A program made the translations under genes and the position numbers. The notes under the pieces are model-generated. The model had not been told where the DNA came from. It did not search any database and saw only the letters and a program-made list of their open reading frames with translations. Of a DNA stretch of 64,000 bases, positions 26,658-38,450 are shown piece by piece; positions within the stretch are counted from its first letter, which is position 1; the number at the start of each line of letters is the position of its first letter. The stretch is from Absidia repens (lineage: Eukaryota; Mucoromycota; Mucoromycetes; Mucorales; Cunninghamellaceae), in the NCBI GenBank assembly GCA_002105175.1, contig MCGE01000024.1, forward strand, positions 496,001 through 560,000. Reading direction: 5' to 3'.

Positions 26658-28256
26658 ATGTCTTTCAAGTAAGTCGACCTTTTTTTTTATTTTTATTTTG
26701 TTGGTACACTGACCTTATCTTATACAAAAATAGTGTCTATTCTTCACCAACAGGAAAACGATTGAACGCCGATGCGTTCCAGATGGAAGACCAATCGTTG
26801 AAGAAGCAACGCGTTTTTGATGAGCCAATCTCGTAAGCTATATATATATATTTATATATAACAGTATGGTTAATTGATAGTTATTGCATTATATTTTATA
26901 AAATAGCCCTTCAACTTCGACAACTATGGTCCCTGAAAGAAAGGTATGTAACAATCCTCCCCCCCCTCCCCTTCTTGGCACTTCACGATGGTATCATTCT
27001 TTGTTCTATTTTTACTCACTTGACTTTTCCCTATGTATGTATTGTTTTAGACTGGTGATGTGAATTCGGTAGCTATTAAGAATCAATCCAACAAAGTAAA
27101 GAAGCAGAAATCTGACCCCCACAATATTTTAACTTACCACGTACCTACTTTTTATATTTACAGTTGATGATGACCTTTGTACAGAATCAGTCCACCATCG
27201 TTACAGTAGATGACGAACCTCATGCCCAGCTACTACTAAACCTTTATTCAACACAACTTGTCGACCATATCATGGACTCACCCATTTACACTTATGATGA
27301 ACAGCAAGTATGGAGTCTAGCAGCTCTTTTATTTGGGCAAGAACAGGCAGTCATCAATCACAACAACAACAACAACAACAGTAGTATTCCACCGCCTTCA
27401 CCATCTCCAACCATCGAATCATCTACAACTGGGCTAACAGCAACAGTAACGCAGCAGCAACAATTACGACGACTGAAAAACTGGATATGCAGCACGGCGA
27501 TTGAAGAAATGCAAGCGGAAGCTACATTAGACGTGGAAGGCAATACGGCGGAAGATATATGGCAACGAGCATTTTATTGCATGGCATCAGGGCAAGTAGT
27601 AAAGGCGTGCGAACTGGTGCAACGTATGGGTGATGAAGCATTGGTGGCCATGCTGGTGGCGCATTTTCAGCAAGAAGAAGGTGTATGTGCCGCTGCCAAA
27701 CGGCAAGTCCTCTATTGGCATCAACAGGGCCTGTTTGATCCCTTACCGCTCTATCAACGAAAAATGTGGTATGTTCTTCAAGGTTATTTGGGGTATGTGG
27801 ATGCTATCAAGCAAGTGGTGACGCAAGATTTACCGTGGCCTCATGTGCTGCTTCTTTATACGATTTATGGTGGCGATAATGAAGAAGATCCGTTTTCTGG
27901 TTTGGCAGCTTATCATGCTATCACTGCAGTGGACAATCCCCCTGGTTCCCCTCATTTACACCGCCTGCACACGAGAAAAAACACCGCATATGTTCCTCCT
28001 CATTGCCAATGGTATGCTTTGCTACAATGGTGGATCACGCATTCATATTCTGGTACATTTATCGCCAACGCTACCTATAGAAAGTTGCTTGAATCAAGAA
28101 TCCCATTACGGTGCCGCTGGCTTTTGTTATTGCATGTGCCGTCTCTTTTTGCAAATGAACCTGCAGTGTTGGAATCCTGGAAACATCAGTGGTGTGACGA
28201 ACTGTATCATAGTGGACTTGAATATATGGCTATTTTAGCAGGCCTCTTTTTGATAA

Positions 28257-28291
<35 letters not shown>

Positions 28292-29177
28292 GGGATAAAA
28301 GAATCATGACGATACTAATATTTTTGTACTCTTTCTCTCTCTGTAGGCCAGGGCCCAAGATAAAACAGCTCCTGTCTATGAGACAGTGGGATAAAGAACA
28401 TTACGTTGCTCGACAATTACAAATTCCCCCGCAATGGATTATTCATGCCAAGGTAATAAATATATTTATATGAGAAGGGAATGAAATGCACTAACTGTGT
28501 CTCCTATTTTAACCATACAGGCCCTGTATGCACTCAATCACCGTCTTTACGACAAGGAAGTGGACTGTTATCTGGAAGTCAACGACAACGAAAACGCTAG
28601 GGATGCCATTCTGAATCATATGATGCCTGCAATATTTTTCGATAGTAAGTTTACCATCATCCAGGGAAGGGGGGGAGGAATATATGCTGATCCATTACTT
28701 TTTTTCCGCCTTGTTTGTTTATTTAGATGAAAAAATAGATATGGTGAATGTATATCTTGGGCAGCTCGCACAGTTGTTTCCTGATGATGGAGATTTACAA
28801 CAAACAATTAGCATGTTGCGCAGCATCCATGTTATTTTGAACGACTATCCACGTATCCTTTCGCAATCATCAACATCACCTGAAGAGCTGGCTTCCATGG
28901 CGAATGAATTGGCGTTGATTATGCAGAGTATCGGCTATTTGAAGGATCAGGTATTTTGCTCCAAAATTGCGGGACAACTTTTATCTACTGCATCTTTATT
29001 TATGGACGATGTAAGTAATAAAAAAAACCTTGGAAAGGGCTTTTATTTACGAAACTAACGTTATTTTGATATGTCGTATAGGATCAGCTGAACACATTAA
29101 TAAAAACCTGTCCAGTGGAAATCGACGCAAACCAATCAATGATGGAGCGCCTTCCGTACACCATGCCCAGAAAATAG
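26658..29177 (+). CDS. NUP96: Nup96-type nucleoporin (Nup84/Nup107 complex), stand-alone
   Basis: Predicted structural nucleoporin of the Y-complex, equivalent to the C-terminal product (Nup96/Nup145C) of the Nup98-Nup96 precursor. Exons 26658-26668, 26734-26832, 26907-26943, 27051-27095, 27164-28257, 28347-28452, 28521-28644, 28727-29010 and 29082-29177 give 631 residues. A short unstructured N-terminus carries a basic KKQR patch. After an Asn/Ser insert, the helical Nup96 body starts near WSLAALLFGQ and includes LKNWICSTAIEEMQ. The C-terminal helices include HAKALYALNHRLYDKEVDCYL and a LINHL-like DAILNHMMP segment. Exon 1 codes only four residues. It begins 375 bases after the stop of the Nup98-type gene on the same strand. 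The body match is by pattern recognition, not alignment. Confidence 0.75.
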
Positions 29178-29411
29178 ATCCCCACCCCTCATCTTCTACA
29201 GTATTTACTTTTCCGTTCATTCCATATCCAATTTTGATTTTTGCCGCTTTTGTAGTTTAATCCCATTACTTCACATTTTTACTGCCTATCATTGTATTAT
29301 ATATTTTGTACAGTTTACTTTCATTCCCATTTTTACTGTATTCAATAAAAAAAATTACTTACTATATTTTACACCATCATCAATGCAAACATCTGTCTTC
29401 CTGTTCTTCTT

Positions 29412-29457
<46 letters not shown>

Positions 29458-29904
29458 GCAATCATTCACAATAAAATCGTTTTTTCAATATCATCTCTCT
29501 AACACTACTATTAATATATTTTATATCTACAGACTGAGAGATCATCACTCTAGTCTGATGAAGATCAACATCATCATTTGACATCCCACTCTTGCATTAT
29601 TTTAGTGACTGTGCCACTCAGTATGGATAGTTTTGCCCTATTTCCCTCCACTAGTCTTCCACCCGTCAATTTTAGTCTTCTTCCCGACATATTCCCATTA
29701 GCTTATTTGCCCCACATATTCCCATGATCTTCCTTTTTTTTTTTTTTTGACCAGTATTGTAAAAAACAAAATAAAAAAATGACAGCATACAATCGTCGCA
29801 AAAAAGTCAAATGAGTAGTGTAGGAAGAATATTTTATTAAGTAGAATGATAAAGGAGATGGGGGAGCTAACTAACTATATATGTATATACAATTTCCACA
29901 GTCA
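29178..29904. other. Convergent spacer with AATAAA and TA repeat
   Basis: AATAAA for the Nup96 gene at 29344-29349, then an uninterrupted (TA)19 dinucleotide repeat at 29417-29454. The rest (29455-29904) is AT-rich and shows no gene. Confidence 0.6.
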
Positions 29905-30369
29905 TCATTTTTTCTTTGGAGTCTGTTGGTCTATGCCCAAACGCTGGCGGGTGAGCTTAGCACGCTGTTCTTGAGCAGGTCGTTTTCGTTTACTTGATTC
30001 AGGTTCCATAGTCGGTCGTTTGATACCTTCAGGATGGTAACTTGATTCAATAGTAGTGTTGAGATCGGGCGAGCTTATCGAGGGTATTTGCGGTACAGGA
30101 TCATCGAGGAGTTCTGGTGGGTTGTAGATGAAGGATATGGATGAAGATGAGTCACGCGATGGAGATTCGTCTCGTTCCTCCTGTTGTAGTTGCCGCTGTT
30201 GGCCGTCCTGTTGTTCTTGTTGTTGTAGCTGTAGCTGTAGTTGTATCTGTTGGTCGTTGTTTTCTTGATGTTTTTTTAGCTTTTTTTCGAGATATTGCTG
30301 TTGTATTTCCTCTGCGCTATCAAAGTCCTTTGATGTTAATTTGATTTCGGAGGTTGGGTATCGTAGCAT
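29905..30369 (-). CDS. Short charged Gln-rich protein, unrecognised
   Basis: Single-exon frame of 154 residues starting MLRYPTSEIKLTSKDFD. I do not recognise the family. The first 35 residues look ordered and are followed by a Gln-rich, coiled-coil-like stretch (about residues 28-65), a Ser/Pro-rich acidic middle (SPSRDSSSSISFIYNPPELL), and a basic C-terminus (SSKRKRPAQEQRAKLTRQRL) that could act as a nuclear localisation signal. The open frame continues upstream to 30579, but that part translates an A/T-rich leader with a poly-Phe stretch, so I start at 30369. Codon use and the clean stop support a real gene. Function unknown. Confidence 0.55.
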   Translation of the reverse strand: MLRYPTSEIKLTSKDFDSAEEIQQQYLEKKLKKHQENNDQQIQLQLQLQQQEQQDGQQRQLQQEERDESPSRDSSSSISFIYNPPELLDDPVPQIPSISSPDLNTTIESSYHPEGIKRPTMEPESSKRKRPAQEQRAKLTRQRLGIDQQTPKKK

Positions 30370-30646
30370 TGTTTGAGCAAAAAAAGAATCAAAAAAAAAA
30401 AAAAAGCGGGATATAAAACAATTTTGTCCAAGCTGTAAGCTGGGCGGCGGTTGAAATCCCACATTGTCTACAAGATGAAAAGAACAAAAAAATGCTAATG
30501 ATTTGGTATAAATGACGCATATTTTATTAGAAAAAAAATTAATTCCGTAAGATAAAAATAAAAAAAAAAAAAAGACCACAAAAGGTACTATTATACTACA
30601 ATGACACTAAACTAATCCATCAGTCCACACAAAAGCGCCTAGACTT

Positions 30647-32521
30647 TTATTTCCCAGTTTTCCTATTTGATTTTTTCCCTTTTGACTTGGTAGGCTGAGT
30701 ACATTCTTGTTGATGAAGGTCCAGGCAGCGATGACAAAAAGAAGTACTAGTAGAATCCGATGACTGGCCAGTACAACGAGGGCATGTTTGTCTACATTGT
30801 CCACACACCGTCCGCTTGGACATTTTTGACCCCACCACACCATGGATAAGAATACACTTGCAGTAACGCAGATCCACGTTCGTGACACATTGTTGACACC
30901 ATTGACCACGACATCCACCACCACATTTAGATAAATCACAGAAGGGACAGGCAACAACACCACATGAAGTACATTTGTTGGACACCCATTTGTTTTTTAT
31001 TCTACACCGGGCATGGAAAAGACCGTGGTTTTCTACTGAAGTACATCGCTGGTGACCACCACCACCACCATCACCATTGCCATCACTATGATAGTTACAA
31101 AGCGGCAAAGGTTGTTCACAGCGACCACAATCAGCTAAAACCAACTGGATATCGGACTTGACTTGACAAGATGTACCACCACAAACTCGACCATGACATT
31201 GATCACACACAGGGGCACAGGCCTTGCATCGTTTCATCACCAGGATACCGCAATGGAGACACGCGAGGGTGGCAGGGCATGCATTGACACCACATTGATC
31301 ACATACATAACAATCCATCATGACCGGGTGTTGAGCCAGCCGTTCCAGCGCCAGATGAATCGCCTTGATATCCGTCCCATGCATTGGTGTATTGGGTGCC
31401 TTGCTGATCATTCTAAAAGACTTCAAATCTGGTCGACATACCGCGCCACGCCTGCTATTGCTGCTATTGCTGCTGCTGCTGCTGCTGTTGATGATGCCGC
31501 TATTGTTGTTGTTGTTATTGTTGCAGGAAGCTGCTGAGGCGCTCAATCCGTCGAGGATGTTTGCCAGTTGATGATAATCCATGGAAGGGCAATGTCGTAA
31601 GGATAATAATCGAATGGCCGGGAAGAATTGTAAAAGTTGACCGATGGAAATGGCGCTAAGGTGTGTATGATCCACCACCACATACCGAAGAGCGTAATGC
31701 AATTGGAATCGAAGCAAAAGATGAATCAGTTTTTGCATCACCATATCGTTGATCAAGTCCACATCGTCGTTTGAAAACGCCACCGTATGCCATACATCCC
31801 GTTGCATCATCATGGCATGATTTCTTTTGCAAGTCCTAGAGAATAATAGACGTGACCGAACGTCCAGTTGTGAGCCCACGTTGATAAGAATGTTGGTTGG
31901 GAATTGATCAAGTGTTCGTCGTGGTCGCTGTTGTCGATGTTGTTGATGTTTTCTTGATGAATGAATCGGGGCAAAGTTGGGATGATACTGAGCTGGTCGC
32001 ATGGACTGTGTTCTAGAAAGTGGGTTTGCTGAGTGGATGCTGCTGCTATAGTGTTGCTGTTTGTGTTGATCAAGTTGGTCAGTGGAGAATAAGGGTACCG
32101 ACTTGGATGGGGATAAGGACTTGCTTTCATTGGCTAAAGACATTCGAGGTGCTTTGGTAGAGAGAGCAGCCATAGATTGAGCCAGGCTTGTTAGAGGCGA
32201 AGAGAGATCGTTTGGCGGATGTTCTGGTGGTAACTGAGGTTGCTGTTTGAGTTGAGAAGGAGATGCTGTCGCTGTAGCTGTAGTTGTAGTTGTAATCAAT
32301 CTATTCCATTCGTCTAAACCAAAGAGAGAGATAAGATAATCAACGTCTGGATCCGAGAGACGCTGAAAAGGAACAGCAATCGTGCCACCGCCTACTTTTT
32401 GAAGCTTTACCTTGGTTCCTTGGAACACACTGACAAAGCTAGCTTCAGCTCGGAACTTCCCATCCTTGCCTGTCCATACTCGAGGTTGAGATTGAATAGT
32501 AATATCGTCTTTATTTTGCAT
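30647..32521 (-). CDS. SHD1 + F-box-like + Cys-rich protein
   Basis: Single exon, 624 residues. Residues about 1-75 (RVWTGKDGKFRAEASFVSVF, TIAVPFQRLSDPDVDYL) are an SLA1-homology-1 (SHD1) domain, which in yeast Sla1 binds NPF-type endocytic sorting signals. After a Gln/Ser-rich linker, about 199-250 (LDQFPTNILINVGSQLDVRS) resembles an F-box and is followed by a short leucine-rich segment with an Asn/Ser insert. About 395-600 is a Cys/His-rich module with repeated CxxC pairs (CDQCGVNACP, CGRCEQPLPLC, CTSCGVVACPFC, CGQCRQTCPRC) that looks like several zinc knuckles. An adaptor role in ubiquitylation of endocytic cargo is only a guess. The two flanking minus-strand genes are each closely spaced. 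Confidence 0.7.
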   Translation of the reverse strand: MQNKDDITIQSQPRVWTGKDGKFRAEASFVSVFQGTKVKLQKVGGGTIAVPFQRLSDPDVDYLISLFGLDEWNRLITTTTTATATASPSQLKQQPQLPPEHPPNDLSSPLTSLAQSMAALSTKAPRMSLANESKSLSPSKSVPLFSTDQLDQHKQQHYSSSIHSANPLSRTQSMRPAQYHPNFAPIHSSRKHQQHRQQRPRRTLDQFPTNILINVGSQLDVRSRLLFSRTCKRNHAMMMQRDVWHTVAFSNDDVDLINDMVMQKLIHLLLRFQLHYALRYVVVDHTHLSAISIGQLLQFFPAIRLLSLRHCPSMDYHQLANILDGLSASAASCNNNNNNNSGIINSSSSSSNSSNSRRGAVCRPDLKSFRMISKAPNTPMHGTDIKAIHLALERLAQHPVMMDCYVCDQCGVNACPATLACLHCGILVMKRCKACAPVCDQCHGRVCGGTSCQVKSDIQLVLADCGRCEQPLPLCNYHSDGNGDGGGGGHQRCTSVENHGLFHARCRIKNKWVSNKCTSCGVVACPFCDLSKCGGGCRGQWCQQCVTNVDLRYCKCILIHGVVGSKMSKRTVCGQCRQTCPRCTGQSSDSTSTSFCHRCLDLHQQECTQPTKSKGKKSNRKTGK

Positions 32522-34115
32522 GTATTAAAAAATAAAAAAGAAGAAGAAAGGAAAAGTTGAAAAAAAAGAAATTCGTGGCGTGGAATGAAAAAAAGTCAAT
32601 ATTGCCTGTGTTACTTGCCGCGTGATATTTTTAGTCGGGCTGTTATTTCCATTTCCCCTCAGCCAATATGTACTTTTTCATTATATAAATCTCTACATTA
32701 TTAAAATAAATAGCTTTACATTTATTTATTCATTATATAGCTAATGTTTCAACCCCTGAAACATGATAAAGGATATGTACTACTATAATACTGTAGAATA
32801 CCAGGACCTTGCATTATCGGGATCTTAAATTTACATGGTCCTGAAAGAGGGTCCTTTGAGGGGCAGTAAAATGAAAAAAGATTATCTAAAAATTAGTAAT
32901 GGCAGTGGGGAAGCTCCGCGGATTAAATTGAGATAATGAATGAAGCGGAATTACAAAGATAATCCGAACCAACGACAAGGTTTTCCCATTGATTCGCACC
33001 TTCGGTGATATCACATTTATTCTTCTGTTTCTTTTGGTACTCTTGATGTTTTTTTGATGGGAAACAGCATTACTACACATAAACTCACTCTGAAATGGAT
33101 GAAAATCATTTTTCCGATTTTTAGAAAATAACCACAGTCATATTGATTTGTCCTGCTGTAAAAGCAAAAAATTCATAGGCAGCGGGGTTCTAAATATGAC
33201 AATGCTTGGCTTTCGTTAGGAGACCTGACGGTTGATAATTTATATTATCACCCGTCAAAAAAAAAAAAAAAAAAAAAGCATTCAATAGAATGTTTGACTT
33301 GTAACTGGTCAAATGGTTAATGTCTGATGGTTTATATGGACATGAAAATGTAATAATGACCAATATCGTGTGGGAAACATTATTTCACCGCGTAATCCCC
33401 GCTCCCAGATCTTGAGCCTAAAGTATTATACTAAGGTTTCTGTGCTTTTCCTCCTTTTTCAGCATAAATCAGCGATCCTTGGATTATTTCCAAAAAGTTT
33501 TATGACAAATATAACGGGATGATAAACAATGTGACACTATCTTCCATAGATCTTACAATTATTTTCAGAATTAATCGGAATGCATTCCAATTTTAATTTC
33601 CCACCGGGTCGGATTTACAGTAGTTCTTTATTTTAATACAAAAGAATAGACCTTTCAATGTCATACCATGGAGTATTCATAATTGAATCATGTATTCGTG
33701 CTTGTAAGATCAATCACAAAGTGAAAGAACAAAGAGGCAAGCTCTATATCATAAGCGAACAGCATATGGAATGTTGTCAAAAAAAAAAAAAAAAAAAGTT
33801 CAGGGCTGCGGGATCATTTTGAAATTGGAAAACAAATATCGGTTTATTGAATGAGGTACATACTTCTGAATTATTCTTGCCGTCAAAAATAAGCTTTCCA
33901 TCTTGCCAGCAAGTGCTTACCAGGTCACCCCAGATCCCAGTTAATTTCCCTGGGATTTAGTTCTCTATATATTCTGCTCTATCCCAAAAAGGAAAAAAGC
34001 GCAGGTCATTGTATCTTATATTTTTTTTGTGCTGAATATAAGAATGGAAAATTTGAATGAATTTTTTTTCTTCTTTATACAATTTTATTTTTGATTTTCA
34101 TTATATACAAATAAT
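32522..34115. other. Spacer and promoter region of the first GH3 gene
   Basis: About 1.6 kb with no recognised gene. Two A-runs (about 33256-33277 and 33780-33798). The segment 33350-33420 (GTGTGGGAAACATTATTTCAC, ATCCCCGCTCCCAG) resembles 40380-40435 upstream of the second GH3 gene, so part of the promoter was duplicated with the gene. Both contain a CCCCGC/CTCCGC-type site that fits the fungal CreA/Mig1 consensus. Confidence 0.5.
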
Positions 34116-34400
34116 ATGCTTGTCTCATCCATTTCAAAAGCATCCTCCTTACTCTTGTTGGCGCTACTAGGTGCATCTTCTGTTACTACCAATGCTGATG
34201 TTAAACTCCGCTCATGGGATGAAGCGCAAGACCTTGCAAAGGAACTAGTGGGTCAAATGTCTTTGGAACAAAAGGTTAACATCACTACTGGAATGGGTTT
34301 CAATATCACACCTTGTGTTGGAAATACCTATGCTATTACCAATCCTGATTTCCCGTCACTCTGTCTTCAGGATGGTCCTTTGGGGGTCCGGTAAGGCTCA

Positions 34401-34433
<33 letters not shown>

Positions 34434-35231
34434 AAGGTGAGCCATCTCATATTAATTATTTTAATCACCATAGTTCATCGTACAATGTCTCCGCAGGTGT
34501 AGCAGGTATCAATGCCGCTGCTTCTTTTGATAGAAAGGCCATTCTTCAACGTGGGGAAATGATGGGTCAGGAATTCCGTGGCAAAGGGGCACACATTCAA
34601 CTTGGTCCAGGTACTGTGGTATATTGTTTTTTTTTAAAAAAAAAGACCCTTCCCATTGTATAATTTTCGGCTCAACTTTTTTTGTTTTTTTTGGGGGGTT
34701 TTTTGGCTATTAGCTATGAATTTTATGCGTACTGCTGAAAGTGGTCGTGGATGGGAGTCATTTGGTGAAGATCCGTTCCTACAAGGTGTGGCGGCTGCCG
34801 AAACCATCACTGGTGTTCAATCTCAAGGCGTTATTTCAACAGCGAAGCACTTCATCAACAATGAACAAGAAACCAATCGTCATGAAGTAAATTTCTATAT
34901 TATTTATAACATATATATACATTCATTTCTGATAATTTTTTCTTGGAATTTATAGGAAAGTTCAAATGTTGATGACAGAACTCTTCATGAAATTTATCTT
35001 TGGCCATTTGCTCGATCAGTCGAGGTAAGGAAGATATAGTTGATCCGCCATTTTCGCTTGTATTGATTTTTTTTTTATTTATCGCTCATAGGCTGGAGTC
35101 GGATCTGTGATGTGCTCATATAATAAAGTCAATGGAACATCTGCCTGTGAGAACGACATGATGAACCGCATCTTGAAAGATGAACTTGGTAAGAATACGT
35201 TCAAATAATAAGAATAACTCACTCATCGGTT

Positions 35232-35269
<38 letters not shown>

Positions 35270-37278
35270 TTTTAAGGGATTCATTCAAACTGATTGGTGG
35301 GCAGCTATGAGCACCGTTCAGTCCGCTGTCAATGGTCTAGGTAAGCAATACTACTGGAAAAAAAAATGCGATCATATGAATTAAATCCTTCTTTTAAGAT
35401 ATGGTGATGCCTGGTAATATGAATACTACCGATGACCATTCTCCTTCTTACTATGGTGCCAATTTGGTTAATGCTGTGAAGAATGGAAAAGTCGATGAAT
35501 CTCGAGTCAACGACATGGCATTGCGCATTGTGGCTGCCTACTACAAAATGGGTCAAGACAATGTAAGACATTAAAAGCCCGCACAATTATTTGCGTTTTT
35601 TTCTCACCCCTTTCTTTCTTTCTTTCTTTCTTTCTTTCCTTCTTTCATTATTATTTTTAGGACTTCCCTAAAACAACTATTGATAGCTTCCATGTTGATC
35701 CAAAAGGCTCTGTCGACGTAGAAGGTGACCACAAAACACTTGTCCGAGAAATGGGTGCCGCTTCTGTGGTTCTTCTTACCAACCAAGACAACATTCTCCC
35801 TCTCAAAGAAACTGACAAAAGTATCTCTGTTATTGGAAGCGATGCCTTCAATGATCCTTTGTAAGTTTATATATATTGTCTTTATTTTCTATCCAATTGA
35901 CTTTATTTCCGCTAGGTTATTCGATCCTGAAAACTGCAGCAACTTTATGTGCGACCCCGCTACTTTAATTCAAGGTACGAAAATATCAAATGCATATTAG
36001 AACTCGCTCTCACACTCACAATTACTTACTTATTGTTTTGTTGTCATAATAGGTTGGGGAAGTGGAGTGGTTTCACATCCATCTTATATTGTACCTGTAA
36101 GTAATATATCAAGCAAAATGTCACCAAAAGTACGTCCATTCATAAGCCTTCCCTTTTTTTTTTTAGCCCATCGAAGGAATCAAGTCTCGTGTCGGAAACG
36201 ATGTCAAGATACAGTCGACAAACGACAACTACGATATGGAAAAGGTCAAGCAAATTGCTGAAGCTTCGGATATTGCTATTGTTTTTGCCAATTCGGATTC
36301 AGGCGAAGGAAGTACGCCAGTGAATGGCACTAAGGGTGATCGTAGCACCTTGACCTTGTGGAACAATGGTGATAAACTGGTAAGATAAGACAATAAAAAA
36401 TTATAGTATCATATGAAAAGACTTACATTGGTCTATCGTAGGTTCAATCTGTAGCTGATGCAAACAAGAATACCATCGTCGTAGTCCATTCTGTTGGTGC
36501 GATTCTCATGCCTTGGGCCAACCACGAAAACATTAAAGCCATTGTCTGGCCTGGTAGGATAATATAAGAAAAAAGGGTTGAGTAACTGGATTATGATTTT
36601 TATACTTATCGATTTTTTGTTTAGGCTTGCCCGGTGCGGAAAGTGGCAACTCTCTTGCAGATGTTTTGTTCGGTGATGTCAATCCTAGCGGTAGACTCCC
36701 TTACACCATTGCCAAGGAACTTGGAGATTATGTAACCACCCCGTCTGCTGATCTCGAAGTAAGTGAAAAATAATATCAAACTGCATAATTTACATGGATC
36801 ATTCATCTGACTTTATTTTTTGGGGTGGTGACTATAGATCGACTACACTGAAAAGCTCAATATAGGTTATCGCTGGTTCGACTCCAAAAAGATCGACCCT
36901 CTTTTTGCCTTCGGTCATGGTTTGTCATATACCAAGTTTGATTATGGGGAATTGAAGGTCAAGGCTCGCAAGGATCAAGTCAATGCGGAAATACAAGTTC
37001 AGAACACCGGCGATGTTGATGGCGCAGAAGTAGTGCAACTCTATTTGTCTTTCCCTGAATCGGCTGAAGAACCTCCCAAGGTATTGCGTGGATTTGAAAA
37101 GGTCTTTATCAAGGCAGGCGGTCACCACAAGGAATCTGTTAAGTTTGAACTTACCAAGACTGAACTTAGCATCTGGGATGTTACAACGCAATCATGGGTC
37201 ATTCCAAGCGGCCAATTCGAAATCCACGTTGGTGCTTCCAGTCGTGATATACGTCAATTCGCTACCTTTACCTTGTAG
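34116..37278 (+). CDS. Secreted GH3 beta-glucosidase, copy 1
   Basis: Extracellular glycoside hydrolase family 3 enzyme that releases glucose from cellobiose and related beta-glucosides. Fourteen exons (34116-34390, 34474-34610, 34714-34886, 34956-35024, 35092-35188, 35269-35340, 35399-35562, 35661-35860, 35916-35974, 36053-36096, 36167-36379, 36442-36553, 36625-36758, 36838-37278) give 729 residues. There is a signal peptide at about 1-28, substrate-site [20 protein letters not shown], nucleophile Asp in FIQTDWWA (about residue 259), and likely acid/base Glu in ANSDSGEG (about 477). The (alpha/beta)6 domain is followed by a fibronectin-III-like C-terminal domain ([28 protein letters not shown]). 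Several N-glycosylation sequons are present. AATAAA at 37360. It has a tandem paralogue at 41202. Confidence 0.95.
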
Positions 37279-38450
37279 AATAGTTTTTAAAGTTTAGCTT
37301 TTGTTACTTTTCTTTTAAATATTTCTTATTGTTGTTGTTATTATTATAATTTGATTTGAAATAAAATGTGACTTTCTTACAATCATACGTTTTTACCAAT
37401 TGCTCGTCCTTTTTATTTTGGAAAGAACATGACGGCTTAAAGGGTATAGTGGGTTCACTGTATCTATAGAGGGAACTCGATGTTTGTTTATATATGAATG
37501 TGATTATATTTTTATCTATATTGCTGTTCATCACGAATCAAAGCATTTTGGGTCACACGAAAAACGCTAAGGATATTTGTTTTACTTGTCAATATAACGT
37601 ATCATCATGTAATATGGCAGTAAGGCCAAAAAGGGGCAAAGATTGGTTGTTGTAGTAGTTTTTGTTTTCATAAAAAATTACATTAAGTATTTGAAATGGT
37701 TTCGAGGGGGTGAGGAATTACATCCAGCACCAAGACGTTTACCAAAAAGGAAAACGGAACATTATGAGGGGCAACTAAAAATAATGTCTTTCGGAGCGCC
37801 TCAATTATTATATTTTTATGCATTTATCACTACTTATTTTTTATTTGCCCTTCACTGCCTTTTCTGTATGCGTAAACCATAGCCATATTCCAAACCCATT
37901 CAAGAAATTCCTGTTACTCTTATATTTAGAAATCCAGCGAAATGGACGGAGCATGATAGTTGATGGATGTTGTCTCAAACTTTTTTTTTTATCTACACGC
38001 AGAAGCGTCACAGTGAGCGTCTATCTACAGTATTCTACAAAACAAGCTAAACTTATGAGAGAGACTGTAAAAGGGATATTTTATTCACACAGGGAATAAA
38101 CTATGATAACTAAGTGGATACAGTAGACTGATCTAATAATGCTGTCACGCTAATCTAAATATAAGGGCGCTTAGGGATGCATGCACTGAATTTTGATAAT
38201 GTGGGGCATCCTGTTGCAAGGCAAATATAGTGTCATTAGCCAATCAAATAAAATAAGAGTGAACTATTCTATGGCGAACCGGTCAACTAAGATAAGCCAT
38301 ATAGTCCATATAGTGTGCAGAGACATAAAGTTAGAGAACAACCATGTTGATAATGTTATATAGTATTGATTGTTGTAAAAAAAAAAAAAAAAAAATTCCT
38401 TTTTCTTAGCCATCAAAAAAAAAATCGCAGGCCCAAACCTTGAGTGAAAA
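37279..38450. other. Spacer after GH3 copy 1
   Basis: AATAAA at 37360-37365. The remainder is AT-rich without a recognised gene. The open frames at 37643 and 37818 have no family features. Confidence 0.4.
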
